Assembly (NCBI RefSeq): GCF_009823805.1
Contig: NZ_WUEK01000001.1
Location: 18,627-82,626, forward strand
Reading direction: 5' to 3'
From: Nocardioides flavescens
GTDB lineage: Bacteria; Actinomycetota; Actinomycetes; Propionibacteriales; Nocardioidaceae
Length of the DNA: 64,000 nucleotides
Position 1 is the stretch's first letter; every line of letters starts with the position of its first letter. The translations under genes and the position numbers were made by a program. Below, piece by piece: positions 17,119 through 26,194 of the stretch. The notes beneath the pieces are model-generated. The model saw nothing but the letters and a program-made list of their open reading frames with translations, made no database searches and had not been told where the DNA came from.

Positions 17119-17206
17119 CGGTAGTCACCGACGTTCGGCCGGTAGTCACCGACGTTCTGGGGGCCTGAGACACCTCTCAGACCCCCCGAACGTCGGTGAC
17201 TACCGC
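17119..17206. repeat. GGTAGTCACCGACGTTC hairpin repeat between convergent genes
   Basis: The 18-base element CGGTAGTCACCGACGTTC occurs directly at 17119-17136 and 17140-17157 (21-base period) and inverted at 17189-17206. The second and third copies form a perfect 18-bp stem, extended imperfectly by GGGGGCCTGAGA/TCTCAGACCCCC to about 30 bp with a four-base loop. It sits between the ends of two convergent genes and probably terminates both transcripts. The same element recurs at 47.0 kb. Confidence 0.85.
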
Positions 17207-17244
17207 TCGCAAGGCCAACCCTGACGAGCCAGGCAGGAGGACGC

Positions 17245-18294
17245 TCAACGAGCGCGTGGAAGCGCGACCCGGACGGTCGTGCCACGGCCGACCTCGCTGT
17301 CGACCGCGATGGTGCCGGCGTGGGCCTCGACGATGGCCTTGACGACGCAGAGGCCGACACCCGTGCCCTCGACGTTGCGGGCCATGGTGCCCGGAGCGCG
17401 GTAGAAGCGCTCGAAGAGCCGGTCGCGCTCGGCGCGGCTGAGACCGATGCCGGTGTCGGCGACGGTCAGGGTCACGGTGGCCTCGTCGGCGGTGACGTCC
17501 ACGCGCACCTGTCCCCCGGGCGGGCTGAACTTGCACGCGTTGGTGAGCAGGTGCTCCAGCGCCCGCCCGAGCCGCCCGTCGTCACCGCGTACGACGGCAG
17601 GACCGTCGGCACGGGCGGTGACCTCGAGCCCACCGCCGTGGGCGAAGGGCTGGTGCTCGCCCACGACCCGGGCGGCCACCTCGCCGAGGTCGACCGGCTC
17701 GCGGCGCATCCGGGAGAGCTGCTCGACCTCGAAGGTCACGGTGAGCAGGTCGTCGACGAGGCGCAGCTCGCGGCGCGCGTTGCGCTCGACGATCTCCAGC
17801 AGCCGGCGCGCCTCGGGCCCGAGCTGGTCGTCACCCAGCTCGAGGGCGAGCTCGAGGTAGCCCACCACCGAGGTGAGCGGGGTGCGCAGCTCGTGCGAGA
17901 TGTTGCCGACGAGCTCGTCGCGCAGGTCGTCGTTCTCCTGCTCGAGCAGGACCTGGCCGCTCAGGTCGGTGAGGTGCAGGCCGGTGAGCGCGCCCGCCCC
18001 CGAGGGGTCGTCGGCGCCGAGGTCGACGAGGGTGACCTCGACCGGCACGCTGACGCCGTCGTGGCGCCGCGCCAGCTGGCGACCCGTGACCGGGCGTCCC
18101 TCGCTCCACTGCGGCAGCACCCGGGTCACGGGAACACCCGTGAGCACACCGGACGGGTAGCCGAGCAGTCCGGCGGACGGTCCGCCCGCGAAGCGGATCA
18201 GACCGCTGCGGTCGACGACGAGCGAGGCCAGCGGCGCGGCGGCGAGCAGACGCTCGAGCGTCGTCGCTCCCCACTGCGTCTCGCCCATGCGCAC
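17245..18294 (-). CDS. PAS-domain sensor histidine kinase
   Basis: 349 residues, apparently soluble. A PAS domain (about 15-125) begins ERLLAAAPLASLVVDRSGLI. The dimerisation and phosphoacceptor helix contains the H-box GNISHELRTPLTSVVGYLEL. The ATPase domain has N-box LTNACKFSPPGGQVRVDV, G1 VADTGIGLSRAE, the F-box RLFERFYRAPG and G2 GTGVGLCVVKAIV. No response regulator adjoins it, so it is an orphan kinase. It could work with the chemotaxis or flagellar system beside it, but that is only position. ATG at 18294 or 18288 are both possible. Confidence 0.9.
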   Translation of the reverse strand: MRMGETQWGATTLERLLAAAPLASLVVDRSGLIRFAGGPSAGLLGYPSGVLTGVPVTRVLPQWSEGRPVTGRQLARRHDGVSVPVEVTLVDLGADDPSGAGALTGLHLTDLSGQVLLEQENDDLRDELVGNISHELRTPLTSVVGYLELALELGDDQLGPEARRLLEIVERNARRELRLVDDLLTVTFEVEQLSRMRREPVDLGEVAARVVGEHQPFAHGGGLEVTARADGPAVVRGDDGRLGRALEHLLTNACKFSPPGGQVRVDVTADEATVTLTVADTGIGLSRAERDRLFERFYRAPGTMARNVEGTGVGLCVVKAIVEAHAGTIAVDSEVGRGTTVRVALPRAR

Positions 18295-18385
18295 AGGGTA
18301 GGGCGCGCCCGCCGGGGCCGGAGGCCGAACCAGGCAAGCCCCGTCAAGGCGTGCTGGTGGGCTGGACAGGTGGGCTGGACAGGTG

Positions 18386-19636
18386 TCAGGCAGGCCCGAC
18401 GACGGCCATGATCTCGGGCCGCGAGAAGACGGTGGCGGCCACGTCGCGCACCTCGTCGAGGGTGACGGCGGCGATGCTGTCGAGCACCTCGTCGATGCTC
18501 AGCAGCTCGTCGTGCACCAGTTCGGCCTTGCCGATCCGCGACATCCGGGACGCGGAGTCCTCGAGCCCCAGCACGAGGCCGCCACGCAGCTGACCCTGAC
18601 CCCGGCGCAGCTCCTCGTCGGTGATGCCGTCGGCGGCGACGCGGGCCAGCTCGGCGCGCACCACCGTGAGCACGTCGTCGAGCTTGGCCGGCAGGCAGCC
18701 GACCGAGACCCCGACGAGGCCGGACTCCGCGTGGGAGCCGGCGAAGGAGTAGACGGAGTAGGCCAGACCGCGGACCTCGCGCACCTCCTGGAACAGCCGC
18801 GACGACGTGCCGCCGCCCAGCGCGGTGTTGAGGACACCGAGGGCGAACCGGCGCGGGTCGTCGCGGCGCAGCCCCTCCATCCCGAGCACGACGTTGACCT
18901 GCTCGAACGGGCGGGTGGCCTCGACCTTCCCGGGGTGCACCCGCACCCGGCGGGCACCGCGACGCGGGGGCACGGGCTCCTCGTCGCCGCTGAGCCAGTC
19001 GCGGCGGGCGAACGCCGCCTCCACCGCGCGTACGACGGCCGCGTGGTCGAGGTTGCCGGCGACCGAGACGACGGTGTTGGCCGGGCGGTAGTGGCGCTTG
19101 TGGAAGCGGACGATCTGGGCGCGGGTCATCGCCTCGATCGACTCGGTGGTGCCGGCGATGGGGCGGCCGAGCGCGGTGTCCGCGCCGTAGGCCTGCTCGG
19201 CGAAGAGGTTGTGGACGACGTCGTCCGGATCGTCGTCGTGCATCGCGATCTCGTCGAGGATGACGTCGCGCTCGGCGTCGACGTCGGCGGCGCTCATCAC
19301 CGAGGAGGTGATCATGTCGCCGAGCACGTCGATGGCCAGGCCGAGGTCCTCGTCGAGGACCCGGGCGTGGAAGCAGGTGTACTCCTTGGCGGTGAAGGCG
19401 TTGAACTCACCGCCGACCGCGTCGAGCGCGATCGAGATGTCGAGCGCGGAGCGCTCGCGGGTGCCCTTGAAGAGCAGGTGCTCGAGGAAGTGCGAGCAGC
19501 CGTGCAGGCTGGCCGTCTCGTCGCGCGAGCCGACGCCGACCCACACGCCGATGCTGGCCGAGCGGGCCCCGGCGAGCTCCTCGGTGATGACCCGGAGCCC
19601 GCCGGGCAGGACCGAACGCCGGACGCGTGAGAGCAC
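18386..19636 (-). CDS. M16 family zinc metallopeptidase (pitrilysin/processing-peptidase type)
   Basis: 416 residues. The inverted zinc motif HxxEH is H49-F-L-E-H53 within LHGCSHFLEHLLFKGT, with the downstream helix ERDVILDEIAMHDDDPDDV supplying the third ligand. The second half (AATRPFEQVNVVLGMEGLRR-like region, GGGTSSRLFQEVREVRGLAY) is the non-catalytic M16 domain. Similar genes lie directly downstream of pnp in many actinobacteria and Bacillus (YmxG/MlpA-like); the substrate is unknown. The GTG start lacks a strong ribosome site, and GTG five codons in is an alternative. Confidence 0.92.
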   Translation of the reverse strand: MLSRVRRSVLPGGLRVITEELAGARSASIGVWVGVGSRDETASLHGCSHFLEHLLFKGTRERSALDISIALDAVGGEFNAFTAKEYTCFHARVLDEDLGLAIDVLGDMITSSVMSAADVDAERDVILDEIAMHDDDPDDVVHNLFAEQAYGADTALGRPIAGTTESIEAMTRAQIVRFHKRHYRPANTVVSVAGNLDHAAVVRAVEAAFARRDWLSGDEEPVPPRRGARRVRVHPGKVEATRPFEQVNVVLGMEGLRRDDPRRFALGVLNTALGGGTSSRLFQEVREVRGLAYSVYSFAGSHAESGLVGVSVGCLPAKLDDVLTVVRAELARVAADGITDEELRRGQGQLRGGLVLGLEDSASRMSRIGKAELVHDELLSIDEVLDSIAAVTLDEVRDVAATVFSRPEIMAVVGPA

Positions 19637-19660
19637 GCGCCCGGCGTCGTCGGTCTGGGT

Positions 19661-19693
19661 CTGCAGCGTCCGGGTCGAGCCCGGACGCTGCAG
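19661..19693 (-). terminator. Strong hairpin after pnp
   Basis: A perfect 14-bp stem CTGCAGCGTCCGGG / CCCGGACGCTGCAG with a five-base loop lies 21 bases past the pnp stop on the minus strand. No T-tract follows; it may end or stabilise the pnp transcript ahead of the M16 gene. Confidence 0.7.
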
Positions 19694-19713
19694 GGTGCGC
19701 CGTGAGGTCAGGA

Positions 19714-21990
19714 TCAGGCCTCGGTGGTCTCGGAAGCCTCGGCGGCCTCGGGCTCGACGCCCTCGCCGGCCTCGCCCTCCTCGACCACGGGGACGAGCGA
19801 GAGCTTGCCGCGGTCGTCGATCTCGGCGATCGAGACCTGGATCTTCTGACCGACGGAGACGACGTCCTCGACGTTCTCGACGCGCTTGCCGCCGGCGAGC
19901 GGGCGGAGCTTGCTGATGTGCAGCAGGCCGTCCTTGCCGGGCATCAGCGAGACGAAGGCGCCGAAGTTGGTCGTCTTGACGACGGTGCCGAGGTAGCGCT
20001 CGCCGACCTCGGGCATGGTCGGGTTGGCGATCGCGTTGACCGCGGCGCGCGCGGCCTCGGCCGCCTCACCGTTGGTCGCACCGATGTAGACCGTGCCGTC
20101 GTCCTCGATCGACACCGACGCGCCGGTGTCGTCCTGGATCTGGTTGATGACCTTGCCCTTGGGGCCGATGACCTCGCCGATCTTGTCGACGGGCACCTTG
20201 ACGGTGATGATCCGCGGCGCGGTGGCGGCCATCTCCTCGGGCGCGTCGATGGCCTCGGCCATGACGTCGAGGATCGCGACGCGGGCGTCGCGGGCCTGGG
20301 TCAGCGCCTGGGCGAGGACCTCGGCCGGGATGCCGTCGAGCTTGGTGTCGAGCTGCAGCGCGGTGACGAACTCACGGGTGCCGGCGACCTTGAAGTCCAT
20401 GTCCCCGAAGGCGTCCTCGGCGCCGAGGATGTCGGTGAGCGCGACGTACTGCGTCTCGCCGTCGACCTCACCGGAGATCAGACCCATCGCGATGCCCGCG
20501 ACGGGCGCCTTGAGCGGCACACCGGCCTGCAGCAGCGACAGGGTCGAGGCGCAGACCGAGCCCATCGAGGTCGAGCCGTTGGAGCCCATCGCCTCGGAGA
20601 GCTGGCGGATGGCGTAGGGGAACTCCTCGCGGTCCGGCAGCACAGGCAGCAGCGCCCGGCGCGCGAGCGCACCGTGGCCGACCTCGCGGCGCTTCGGCGA
20701 GCCGACGCGGCCGGTCTCGCCGGTGGAGAACGGCGGGAAGACGTACTTGTGCATGTAGCGGCGGTGCTTCTCGGGCGACAGCGTGTCGAGCTGCTGCTCC
20801 ATCTTGAGCATGTCGAGGGTGGTGACGCCCAGGATCTGGGTCTCGCCGCGCTCGAACAGCGCCGAGCCGTGCACGCGCGGGATCACGTCGACCTCGGCGT
20901 GCAGCGGGCGGATGTCGGCGAGGCCGCGACCGTCGATGCGGACCTTGTCGCGCAGCACCTGGGTGCGGATGGCCTGCTTGGTGACGGCCTTGTACGCCGC
21001 GCCGATCTCCTTCTCGCGACCCTCGAAGCGGTCGGCGAGCTCGTCGAGGAGCGAGGCCTTGATGCGGTCGCCCTCCTCCTCGCGCTCGAGCTTGGACAGC
21101 ACGCGCTCGCGGTCGCCGCCGACGCTGTAGAGGTCGGAGACGGCCTGGCCGACGGCGGCCTGGACGGCCTCGTAGACGTCGTCCTCGAAGTCGAGGAAGA
21201 CCGGGAAGTCCTGCACCGGCTTGGCGGCGGCCTCGGCCAGCTCGGCCTGCGCCTCGCACAGCTGCTTGATGAACGGCTTGGCGGCGTCGAGGCCGCTGGC
21301 GACGATCTCCTCGGTCGGCGCCTTCTGTCCGCCGCGGATCAGGCCGAACGACTGCTCGGTGGCCTCCGCCTCGACCATCATGATCGCGACGTCGCCGGTC
21401 TCGGTGACGCGGCCGGCCACGACCATGTCGAAGACGGCGTCCTCGAGCTGGGTGTGGGTCGGGAACGCCACCCACTGGCCCTCGATGAGGGCGACGCGCA
21501 CGCCGCCGACCGGGCCGGAGAACGGCAGGCCGGAGAGCTGGGTCGACATCGACGCGGCGTTGATCGCCAGCACGTCGTAGGGCGCGTCGGGGTTGAGCGC
21601 GAGGACGGTGATTACGACCTGGACCTCGTTGCGCAGGCCCTTCTTGAAGGTCGGGCGCAGCGGGCGGTCGATCAGGCGGCAGGTGAGGATCGCGTCCTCG
21701 CCCGGGCGGCCCTCGGAGCGGAAGAACGAGCCGGGGATCTTGCCCGCGGCGTACATCCGCTCCTCGACGTCGATCGTCAGCGGGAAGAAGTCGAAGTGGT
21801 CCTTGGGGTGCTTGCCGGCCGTGGTGGCCGAGAGCAGCATCGTGTCGTCGTCGAGGTAGGCCGTGACGGAGCCGGCGGCCTGACGGGCCAGGAGGCCGGT
21901 CTCGAACTTGACGGTGCGCGTGCCGAAGGTGCCGTTGTCGAGCACGGTCTCCACAGCGGAGATGACGGGCTCGAAGGAGTTGTCGGTCAA
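19714..21990 (-). CDS. pnp: Polyribonucleotide nucleotidyltransferase (PNPase)
   Basis: 758 residues from the TTG start. PNPase degrades RNA 3' to 5' by phosphorolysis. Two RNase PH domains are visible; the second contains [20 protein letters not shown] and the phosphate-binding [20 protein letters not shown]. The KH domain ([20 protein letters not shown]) and S1 domain ([20 protein letters not shown]) follow. An in-frame ATG at 22002 has no ribosome site, while GAGGAAA just after it is well placed for TTG at 21990, giving the usual (M)[10 protein letters not shown] start. It follows rpsO on the same strand, the classic rpsO-pnp order. Confidence 0.96.
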   Translation of the reverse strand: MTDNSFEPVISAVETVLDNGTFGTRTVKFETGLLARQAAGSVTAYLDDDTMLLSATTAGKHPKDHFDFFPLTIDVEERMYAAGKIPGSFFRSEGRPGEDAILTCRLIDRPLRPTFKKGLRNEVQVVITVLALNPDAPYDVLAINAASMSTQLSGLPFSGPVGGVRVALIEGQWVAFPTHTQLEDAVFDMVVAGRVTETGDVAIMMVEAEATEQSFGLIRGGQKAPTEEIVASGLDAAKPFIKQLCEAQAELAEAAAKPVQDFPVFLDFEDDVYEAVQAAVGQAVSDLYSVGGDRERVLSKLEREEEGDRIKASLLDELADRFEGREKEIGAAYKAVTKQAIRTQVLRDKVRIDGRGLADIRPLHAEVDVIPRVHGSALFERGETQILGVTTLDMLKMEQQLDTLSPEKHRRYMHKYVFPPFSTGETGRVGSPKRREVGHGALARRALLPVLPDREEFPYAIRQLSEAMGSNGSTSMGSVCASTLSLLQAGVPLKAPVAGIAMGLISGEVDGETQYVALTDILGAEDAFGDMDFKVAGTREFVTALQLDTKLDGIPAEVLAQALTQARDARVAILDVMAEAIDAPEEMAATAPRIITVKVPVDKIGEVIGPKGKVINQIQDDTGASVSIEDDGTVYIGATNGEAAEAARAAVNAIANPTMPEVGERYLGTVVKTTNFGAFVSLMPGKDGLLHISKLRPLAGGKRVENVEDVVSVGQKIQVSIAEIDDRGKLSLVPVVEEGEAGEGVEPEAAEASETTEA

Positions 21991-22156
21991 AGATTTCCTC
22001 ATCTGTCGCGGAGCGAACCGCAGCGTCCCGCGAGATGAGTGCCGGTCTTCGATCGAGGCCCGCAGCCGCGCCGGGGTCCGGCGCTCCTGAGAGCCACTAC
22101 CGAGGACCGAGCCGGAACGGCGGGTCGCTCCTGTGGGGTGGTACGGGTGCAATCTA

Positions 22157-22175
22157 GCGCTGGAGTCCCCAGCGC
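22157..22175 (-). promoter_or_regulatory. Hairpin in the pnp leader
   Basis: GCGCTGG / CCAGCGC forms a 7-bp stem with a short loop upstream of pnp. In enteric bacteria a leader stem-loop is cut by RNase III to start pnp autoregulation; whether this one does so is inference. Confidence 0.4.
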
Positions 22176-22199
22176 CGAAATGAAGCCAGAAATGAAGCG

Positions 22200-22221
22200 A
22201 GGACCCGCCGGGGCGGGTCCT
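22200..22221 (-). terminator. Terminator hairpin after rpsO
   Basis: AGGACCCGC / GCGGGTCCT makes a 9-bp stem with a CGGG loop, 10 bases past the rpsO stop on the minus strand. It is followed by moderately T-rich sequence (CGCTTCATTTCTGGCTTCAT). Confidence 0.75.
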
Positions 22222-22230
22222 CGCGGGGTG

Positions 22231-22506
22231 CTATCGGCGCAGGCCGAGTCGCTCGATGATCGAGCGGTAGCGCTCGATCTCGGTCTTGCTCAGGTAGTTG
22301 AGCAGCCGGCGGCGCTGGCCGACCAGCAGCAGCAGGCCGCGCCGGCTGTGGTGGTCGTGCTTGTGCGTCTTCAGGTGCTCGGTGAGGTGGGCGATGCGGT
22401 GGCTGAGCAGCGCGATCTGCACCTCGGGCGAACCGGTGTCGCCCTCAGTCGTGGCGTACTCGGCGATGATCTTCTTCTTGGTCTCCGCGTCGGTTCCGAC
22501 GGACAT
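22231..22506 (-). CDS. rpsO: 30S ribosomal protein S15
   Basis: 91 residues. S15 is a primary 16S rRNA-binding protein needed for platform assembly. The family sequence is plain: [20 protein letters not shown], then [20 protein letters not shown] and [20 protein letters not shown], ending [13 protein letters not shown]. The start is ATG at 22506 with GAGGGAG upstream. A possible promoter reads TTGCCG (22591-22586), 18-base spacer, TAGAGC (22567-22562). The frame is open for 2.3 kb upstream, but that is a shadow of other genes. Confidence 0.97.
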   Translation of the reverse strand: MSVGTDAETKKKIIAEYATTEGDTGSPEVQIALLSHRIAHLTEHLKTHKHDHHSRRGLLLLVGQRRRLLNYLSKTEIERYRSIIERLGLRR

Positions 22507-22664
22507 GCGGGCTCCCTCTGGTTTCGCTCGTTGCGCGGCGCGCCGGGGCCTGTTCACCCGGGCTCTACGATCCGCGGCCGTTGGACGGCAACCTGTGGAG
22601 GTTATCAGCGAGGCGCGGGAGCACCCAAACGACGCTGCTGCTGACCGCTGCTGACCGGTCGGCC

Positions 22665-23888
22665 TCAGCGGACGGTGACCGGGTGCCTCACGACGGCGTC
22701 GAAGAAGTATCCCTGGTCGTTGTACGGCGAGGTGAGCGGCTGGCGTCGCCCGTCGGCGTCGGTCGCGCGCGCCATCAGCACGTGCGCGCCGCGGCGCGGA
22801 CGGTCCCAGGTGTGGGAGAAGCGCGTCCAGCCGTGCCCGCGCACCGCACCGGTGGCCGCGACGGCCCGCGTCTCGTCGCGCAGCTCGGCGCGCTCCCAGG
22901 TCTCGCCGCCGTCCGTGCTGACCTGCACCTTCGCGATCGGTGCCGCGCCGCTCCACGCGCGACCGGTCAGGGTGTGCGACCGCCCGGCACGCAGCCGGGC
23001 GCCCGCGGAGAGCTCCCACGCCGAGCGCACCGGGTTGACCGTCAGCGGCGCCTCGTCCGCGGCGTACGACGGCCCGGTCATGCGGTACCACTTCGTGTTC
23101 CACGGCGAGGTCAGCACGCTGCGCGAGACCTCCAGCGAGCCGAGCCACTTGATCGAGGCGATGCCGACCCAGCCGGGCAGCACGAGCCGCAGCGGGTAGC
23201 CGTGGTCGGGCAGCAGGTCGTCGCCGTTGGCGCCCCACGCGAGGACCGCGTCGCGCAGCGCCTTGCTCACCGGGAACGGGCGGCGGACCGGGCCGTAGTC
23301 GACTCCCCCGCTGACGTAGGAGGGGTCGAGGCCGGTCGCCTGCACCGAGACGGCGTCCTCGGCGATCCCGAGCTCGGCGAACAGGTCGCGCAGCCGCACG
23401 CCCTCCCACGCGACGGTGCCGACGGCGCCGAGGGTCCACTGCGTGCCGGGCGCCGGCGTGGCCTGCTGGGTGCCGAAGAAGCTGCGCCCGTTGCCGGTGC
23501 ACTCGTGCACGCTCAGCACGGTGGTGCGGGGCAGCCGGCGCAGGTCGCGCCAGCTCAGGGTCAGCGGGTCGGTGGCCGGGCGGGCGGTCGCGAGACCGTC
23601 GCCGAAGACCCGCAGCCGCCAGCTGCCCCGGTCGATGACCGGGGTGGAGGTGTGGTTGCGCACGAAGAGGCGGCCCTGCCGGGTGAGGTAGCGGCGCGGG
23701 TCGACCGAGTCCCAGCGCATCTCGGCGTTGGTGCCGAAGTCGACGAAGCGGTCCGCCGGGGTCGGCTTCAGGATGGCGGGGTACGCCGCCGCGGCGGGCG
23801 ACCCCGCACCGAGGAGGCCGGCGCCCGCGAGGGTGGCGGCTCCGGCGGGGAGGGCGGTGACGGCGGCACGGCGCGAGACGTGGGGCAT
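22665..23888 (-). CDS. Tat-exported molybdopterin-dependent oxidoreductase (sulfite oxidase/YedY type)
   Basis: 407 residues. The N-terminus [16 protein letters not shown], followed by a hydrophobic Ala/Gly-rich stretch, is a twin-arginine signal, as expected for a protein folded with cofactor before export. The molybdopterin domain (about 90-260) contains [15 protein letters not shown], whose Cys should ligate molybdenum. It also has [20 protein letters not shown] and the heme-free dimer-type domain at the C-terminus ([19 protein letters not shown]). The substrate is unknown; sulfite or methionine sulfoxide chemistry is possible. No partner cytochrome adjoins it. On the minus strand TATGCT ends six bases before the ATG, so the mRNA may be leaderless. 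Confidence 0.88.
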   Translation of the reverse strand: MPHVSRRAAVTALPAGAATLAGAGLLGAGSPAAAAYPAILKPTPADRFVDFGTNAEMRWDSVDPRRYLTRQGRLFVRNHTSTPVIDRGSWRLRVFGDGLATARPATDPLTLSWRDLRRLPRTTVLSVHECTGNGRSFFGTQQATPAPGTQWTLGAVGTVAWEGVRLRDLFAELGIAEDAVSVQATGLDPSYVSGGVDYGPVRRPFPVSKALRDAVLAWGANGDDLLPDHGYPLRLVLPGWVGIASIKWLGSLEVSRSVLTSPWNTKWYRMTGPSYAADEAPLTVNPVRSAWELSAGARLRAGRSHTLTGRAWSGAAPIAKVQVSTDGGETWERAELRDETRAVAATGAVRGHGWTRFSHTWDRPRRGAHVLMARATDADGRRQPLTSPYNDQGYFFDAVVRHPVTVR

Positions 23889-23979
23889 CGGGCCAGCATA
23901 GACCAGTAAGTCGCTCGTGATTGTCGGTAACGGCTCCCGAGATCGGCCCACCGGGGGTGGGGCACCGTACGCTGCACGC

Positions 23980-25809
23980 GTGAGCGAGGAGTCCAGCGAC
24001 ACGCCGTCGACCCCCGAGGCGCCCGCGGCCCGGCCGCGTCGACGCCTGTGGTGGGGCCTGCTCGGTGGCACCGGGGTGCTGCTGCTCGCCGGGTACGCCG
24101 CCGCGGTCCTCCTCGTCGGCGACACGCTGCCCCGCGGCTCGTCGGTCGCCGGGGTCGCCGTGGGCGGGCTGACCCGCGACGAGGCCGAGGAGCGGCTGGA
24201 GGACCGGCTCGCCGAGCGTGCCGACCGGCCGCTCGACGTCGTCGCCGGTGCCGGGTCCGCGGCGTTCGAGCGGCAGGTCGCCCCCGCCGACGCCGGGCTC
24301 TCCCTCGACCCCGGCGCATCCGTCGCCCAGGTCGCCGGCGGCTCCCGCTGGTCGCCCGCCGGCCTGTGGGGCCGGCTCACCGGCGGCGCCGACGTCGACG
24401 CGGTGGTCGACGTCGACGACGAGACCCTCGACGGCCTGCTGTCCCGGATCGACGACGAGGTCGCGACCGAGCCCGTCGAGGGCGCGGTCCGCCTGACCCG
24501 CAAGGGCGTGCGCGCGACCGACGCCGAGCCCGGCACCGGCCTCGACGCCGACGGTGCGCGCGAGGCCCTCGTGGCGGCGTACCCCGCTGAGACGGAGGTC
24601 CGGCTGCCCCTCGTCGACGTCGCCCCCGCGATCGACCAGGACGCGGTCGACCGGGCGGTCGAGGAGTTCGCCGACCCGGCCCTCTCGGGGCCGGTGACCA
24701 TCAGCTTCCAGGGCTCGGAGGTCACCCTCGAGCCCACGGAGTACGCCCGCGCCCTCGTGCTCGAGCCCGAGGGCGGCGACCTCGTCCCGCAGCTGCGGCC
24801 CCGCGCCCTGCACTCACTGCTCGACACGCTGGTCGCCTCCGACGGCGAGGCACCCGTGGACGCCTCGGTGACGCTCGTGCGCGGCAAGCCGCAGGTCGTG
24901 CCCGGCAAGCCCGGGGTCAGCTACGACCGCCAGCAGGTGGACGAGGCGTTCCTCGACCTCGTCGTCGCCCCCGAGGGCGAGCGCACCCTCGACGTCGCCG
25001 CCGCGGTCGTCGAGCCGGAGTTCACCACCGCCGAGGCCGAGGCGCTCGGCATCACCGAGCGGATCTCGTCGTTCACGACGTACTTCCCCTACGCGGAGTA
25101 CCGCAACGTCAACATCGGCCGCGCCGGCGAGCTCGTCGACGGCACCCTCGTCGCCCCCGGCGAGACCTTCTCCCTCAACGGGACCGTCGGCGAGCGCACC
25201 GCCGAGAACGGCTTCACCGAGGGGTTCATCATCAGCGACGGCATCTTCAAGGAGGACCTCGGCGGCGGGGTCTCGCAGATGGCCACCACCGTCTTCAACG
25301 CCGCCTTCTTCGGCGGCATGACCGACGTCGAGCACAAGCCGCACTCCTTCTACATCGACCGCTACCCCGTCGGCCGCGAGGCCACCGTCGCCTGGCCGGT
25401 CGTCGACCTCCAGTGGCGCAACGACACGCCGTACGGCGTCCTGGTGCAGGCCGTCGTCGAGCCCAGCACCCCGAGCTCGCAGGGCGAGGCGACCGTCTCG
25501 CTCTACTCCACGAAGTACTGGGACATCACCTCCGACACCGGCCCGCGCTACAACCTCACCTCGCCGGCGACCCGCATCCTCGACACCCCCGACTGCTACC
25601 CCAACACCGGCTACGGCGGCTTCGACATCGACGTCGTGCGCTACTGGCGCAAGGCCGACTCCGACGTCCTCGAGCGCACCGAGACGATGAAGACGACCTA
25701 CACCCCCTCCGACACGGTCATCTGCCGCCCACCAGGCTCCCTCGACGACAGCGGCAACGGCGAGGGCGGCAACGGAAGCGGCGGCACCGGCGGCAACGCC
25801 GAGGACTGA
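23980..25809 (+). CDS. VanW family protein with YoaR-like repeats
   Basis: 609 residues. A cytoplasmic Pro/Arg-rich start is followed by one membrane helix (about 20-45, [20 protein letters not shown]), so most of the protein is outside the membrane. Two YoaR-type domains (peptidoglycan-binding-4-like) precede the VanW domain from about residue 363: [40 protein letters not shown] and [20 protein letters not shown]. The last gives the family pattern GGGxSQ. VanW proteins accompany some vancomycin-resistance clusters, but most actinobacteria carry several with no resistance role known. The tail is Gly/Asn/Ser-rich. GTG at 23980 is chosen as it places the helix normally. Confidence 0.9.
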   Translation: MSEESSDTPSTPEAPAARPRRRLWWGLLGGTGVLLLAGYAAAVLLVGDTLPRGSSVAGVAVGGLTRDEAEERLEDRLAERADRPLDVVAGAGSAAFERQVAPADAGLSLDPGASVAQVAGGSRWSPAGLWGRLTGGADVDAVVDVDDETLDGLLSRIDDEVATEPVEGAVRLTRKGVRATDAEPGTGLDADGAREALVAAYPAETEVRLPLVDVAPAIDQDAVDRAVEEFADPALSGPVTISFQGSEVTLEPTEYARALVLEPEGGDLVPQLRPRALHSLLDTLVASDGEAPVDASVTLVRGKPQVVPGKPGVSYDRQQVDEAFLDLVVAPEGERTLDVAAAVVEPEFTTAEAEALGITERISSFTTYFPYAEYRNVNIGRAGELVDGTLVAPGETFSLNGTVGERTAENGFTEGFIISDGIFKEDLGGGVSQMATTVFNAAFFGGMTDVEHKPHSFYIDRYPVGREATVAWPVVDLQWRNDTPYGVLVQAVVEPSTPSSQGEATVSLYSTKYWDITSDTGPRYNLTSPATRILDTPDCYPNTGYGGFDIDVVRYWRKADSDVLERTETMKTTYTPSDTVICRPPGSLDDSGNGEGGNGSGGTGGNAED

Positions 25810-25810
25810 C

Positions 25811-26142
25811 GTACGCCGACCCGGCGCACAGTGCTGCTGTCCGTACGCCGACCCGGCGCACAGTGCTGCTGTCCGTACGCCGACCCGGCGCACAGTGCTG
25901 CTGTCCGTACGCCGACCCGGCGCACAGTGCTGCTGTCCGTACGCCGACCCGGCGCACAGTGCTCCTGGACGTACGCCGACCCGTCTCTTCGTGCACGATG
26001 GGCGGGCACTCGGCGTGCACGAAGAGACGGGTCGGCGTCCTGCGGCGTGCACGAAGAGACGGGTCGGCGTCCTGCGGCGTGCACGAAGAGACGGGTCGGC
26101 GTCCTGCGGCGTGCACGAAGAGACGGGTCGCGCGAACGGCAC
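25811..26142. repeat. Double 32-bp tandem repeat between convergent genes
   Basis: This fills the 385-base gap between vanW and mtlA. Unit A begins GTACGCCGACCCGGCGCACA at 25811, 25843, 25875, 25907 and 25939, an exact 32-base period; the fifth copy ends differently. A sixth start at 25971 runs into CGACCCGTCTCTTCGTGCAC, the inverted form of unit B. Unit B begins GTGCACGAAGAGACGGGTCG at 26015, 26047, 26079 and 26111, again 32 bases apart. The array can therefore fold around its centre. From 26133 an inverted repeat CGGCACGAGCCGGGG/CCCCGGCTCGTGCCG (26138-26173) leads into the end of mtlA. Confidence 0.9.
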
Positions 26143-26194
26143 GAGCCGGGGCTGGTCGCCCCGGCTCGTGCCGTCCCCTGTCTCCGTGCGCTGA

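Noticed and set aside
19627..22038. Very long open frame opposite pnp (803 codons)
   Set aside because: It is a GC-driven mirror of pnp: Asp/Gly/Val/Arg-rich with no domain, while the minus strand encodes an unmistakable PNPase.
23980..25809. Vancomycin resistance from the VanW domain
   Set aside because: No vanHAX or vanRS genes are near, and VanW proteins are common in actinobacteria without resistance.
25811..26142. CRISPR array, because of the regular 32-base period
   Set aside because: The repeats are contiguous with no variable spacers, and no cas gene is in the window.
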